A stretch of DNA of 6,574 nt from assembly GCA_016933355.1 (NCBI GenBank), contig JAFGBC010000052.1, positions 1 through 6,574 on the forward strand. The letters run 5' to 3'. A program made the translations under genes and the position numbers. Below the pieces are notes generated by a model that did no database searches, was not told the origin of the DNA, and saw only the letters and a list, made by a program, of their open reading frames with translations. Positions 6,089 to 6,574 of the stretch are shown piece after piece (within the stretch, counting starts at the first letter, position 1; the number at the start of each line of letters is the position of its first letter). This DNA is from Candidatus Aminicenantota bacterium (lineage in GTDB: Bacteria > Acidobacteriota > Aminicenantia > Aminicenantales > JAFGBC01).

Positions 6089-6574
6089 ATGAAGATAGGC
6101 ATGAGCGGCATCCGCGCCGTCTGGACCGAGCTCGGGGTCAACCTCGACCTTCACGACCAGCTCCTGGAGGACCTCTCCCAGCACCATCGGAAAACCCATC
6201 TCGCCCGAAAAAACCGACCCAAGGAAATGGAGCGGTTCGATCGCGCCTTCCATGCCAGCCACGCCGAGCGGGTGGCCGAGATCCATGAGCTCCGGAAGAG
6301 CGGGGGCAAATCGATAGGAACCTTCTGCATCTACGTCCCCGACGAGATCGCCCTGGCCGCCGATGTCCTGCCGATCCCGCTCTGCGGAGGCTCCGGCTGG
6401 CCGGTCAACTTCGCCGACAAGATGTTCCCCCGCGACATCTGCCCGCTCGTCCGCTCGACCTTCGGGATGTCCTTCAGCGGAACCTGTCCCTACAAGACGC
6501 TCAAGGACTTCGCGGTCGGGGAGACGACCTGCGACGCGAAGAAGAAGGCCTGGGACCTGCTGGGCTTCAAGGTC
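6089..6574 (+). CDS. YjiM-like double-cubane-cluster / 2-hydroxyacyl-CoA dehydratase-family protein (5' part)
   Basis: First 162 codons of an iron-sulfur protein cut by the window edge; family members are about 380-430 aa. After a helical, charged N-terminal stretch (residues 1-72) come the family hallmarks: SIGTFCIYVPDEIALAA (75-91), PIPLCGG (95-101), PRDICPLVRSTFG (114-126), TCPY (132-135) and VGETTCDAKKKAW (143-155). These match the E. coli YjiM / HgdB type as I recall it. Cysteines 80, 99, 118, 133 and 148 lie in conserved positions and several should be cluster ligands. Relatives either dehydrate 2-hydroxyacyl-CoA or, as double-cubane proteins, perform ATP-driven low-potential reductions with an ASKHA-type activator ATPase (YjiL/HgdC type). 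The ATG at 6089 directly follows the glycosidase TGA (6086-6088) with no clear ribosome site, so translation is probably coupled; an ATG at 6101 (codon 5) is an alternative start. The substrate is unknown. Confidence 0.85.
   Translation, partial: MKIGMSGIRAVWTELGVNLDLHDQLLEDLSQHHRKTHLARKNRPKEMERFDRAFHASHAERVAEIHELRKSGGKSIGTFCIYVPDEIALAADVLPIPLCGGSGWPVNFADKMFPRDICPLVRSTFGMSFSGTCPYKTLKDFAVGETTCDAKKKAWDLLGFKV

Noticed and set aside
6101..6103. Alternative ATG for the iron-sulfur protein four codons downstream
   Set aside because: It has no better ribosome site than the ATG at 6089, which abuts the glycosidase stop and suits translational coupling. It remains possible.
4847..6286. A 479-codon minus-strand frame opposite the glycosidase gene
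   Set aside because: It runs across the divergent region and two well-supported plus-strand genes, and its product is Arg/Gly/Val/Asp-rich with no domain. It is a codon-bias shadow.
5260..6288. A 342-codon plus-strand frame overlapping the glycosidase in another phase
   Set aside because: The product is Arg/Pro/Gly-rich with no family pattern and overlaps the intact glycosidase and the next gene. It is out-of-frame noise.

Overview
The window is GC-rich bacterial DNA with strong G/C preference at third codon positions. It holds four protein-coding genes in two divergent pairs. No rRNA, tRNA, CRISPR array or mobile element is visible. The combination of large secreted beta-propeller proteins (FG-GAP/VCBS and NHL-like repeats) and an oxygen-sensitive iron-sulfur protein of the 2-hydroxyacyl-CoA dehydratase/double-cubane-cluster family suggests an anaerobic, GC-rich environmental lineage. 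Candidatus Aminicenantes, Acidobacteriota or a related phylum would fit. This is an inference from style and content; no phylogenetic marker gene is present.

Left half, minus strand (20-4702): two exported proteins are encoded in tandem and read right to left. The first (4702 to 1766, 978 aa) has a signal peptide, twelve NHL-like repeats, two fibronectin-III-type modules and an InlB-like terminal module. The second (1672 to 20, 550 aa) has a signal peptide, a seven-bladed FG-GAP/VCBS propeller and an unassigned beta-rich C-terminal domain. The 93-base gap between them carries a good sigma70-type promoter (TTGACA, 18 nt, TATGAC), so the second gene may be transcribed on its own as well as by read-through.

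Centre (4703-4885): a 183-base divergent control region. Two sigma70-type promoters stand back to back, and their -35 boxes form the arms of an inverted repeat (TGTCAAA ... TTTGACA). Both have 18-nt spacers and recognisable -10 boxes. The leftward transcript would start with a leader of about 68 nt containing a perfect 9-bp hairpin. The rightward leader would be about 26 nt.

Right part, plus strand (4886-6574): a 400-aa cytoplasmic (alpha/alpha)6-barrel glycosidase related to GH63/mannosylglycerate hydrolase is followed, with no gap (TGA directly abutting ATG), by the first 162 codons of a YjiM-type double-cubane-cluster / 2-hydroxyacyl-CoA dehydratase-family protein that runs off the window. 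The shared promoter and abutting reading frames indicate one operon, but the biochemical link between a glycosidase and this iron-sulfur protein is not obvious. The leftward genes act outside the cell, probably in binding or at the surface; the rightward genes act in the cytoplasm. Nothing in the sequence ties the two sides together except the shared promoter region.
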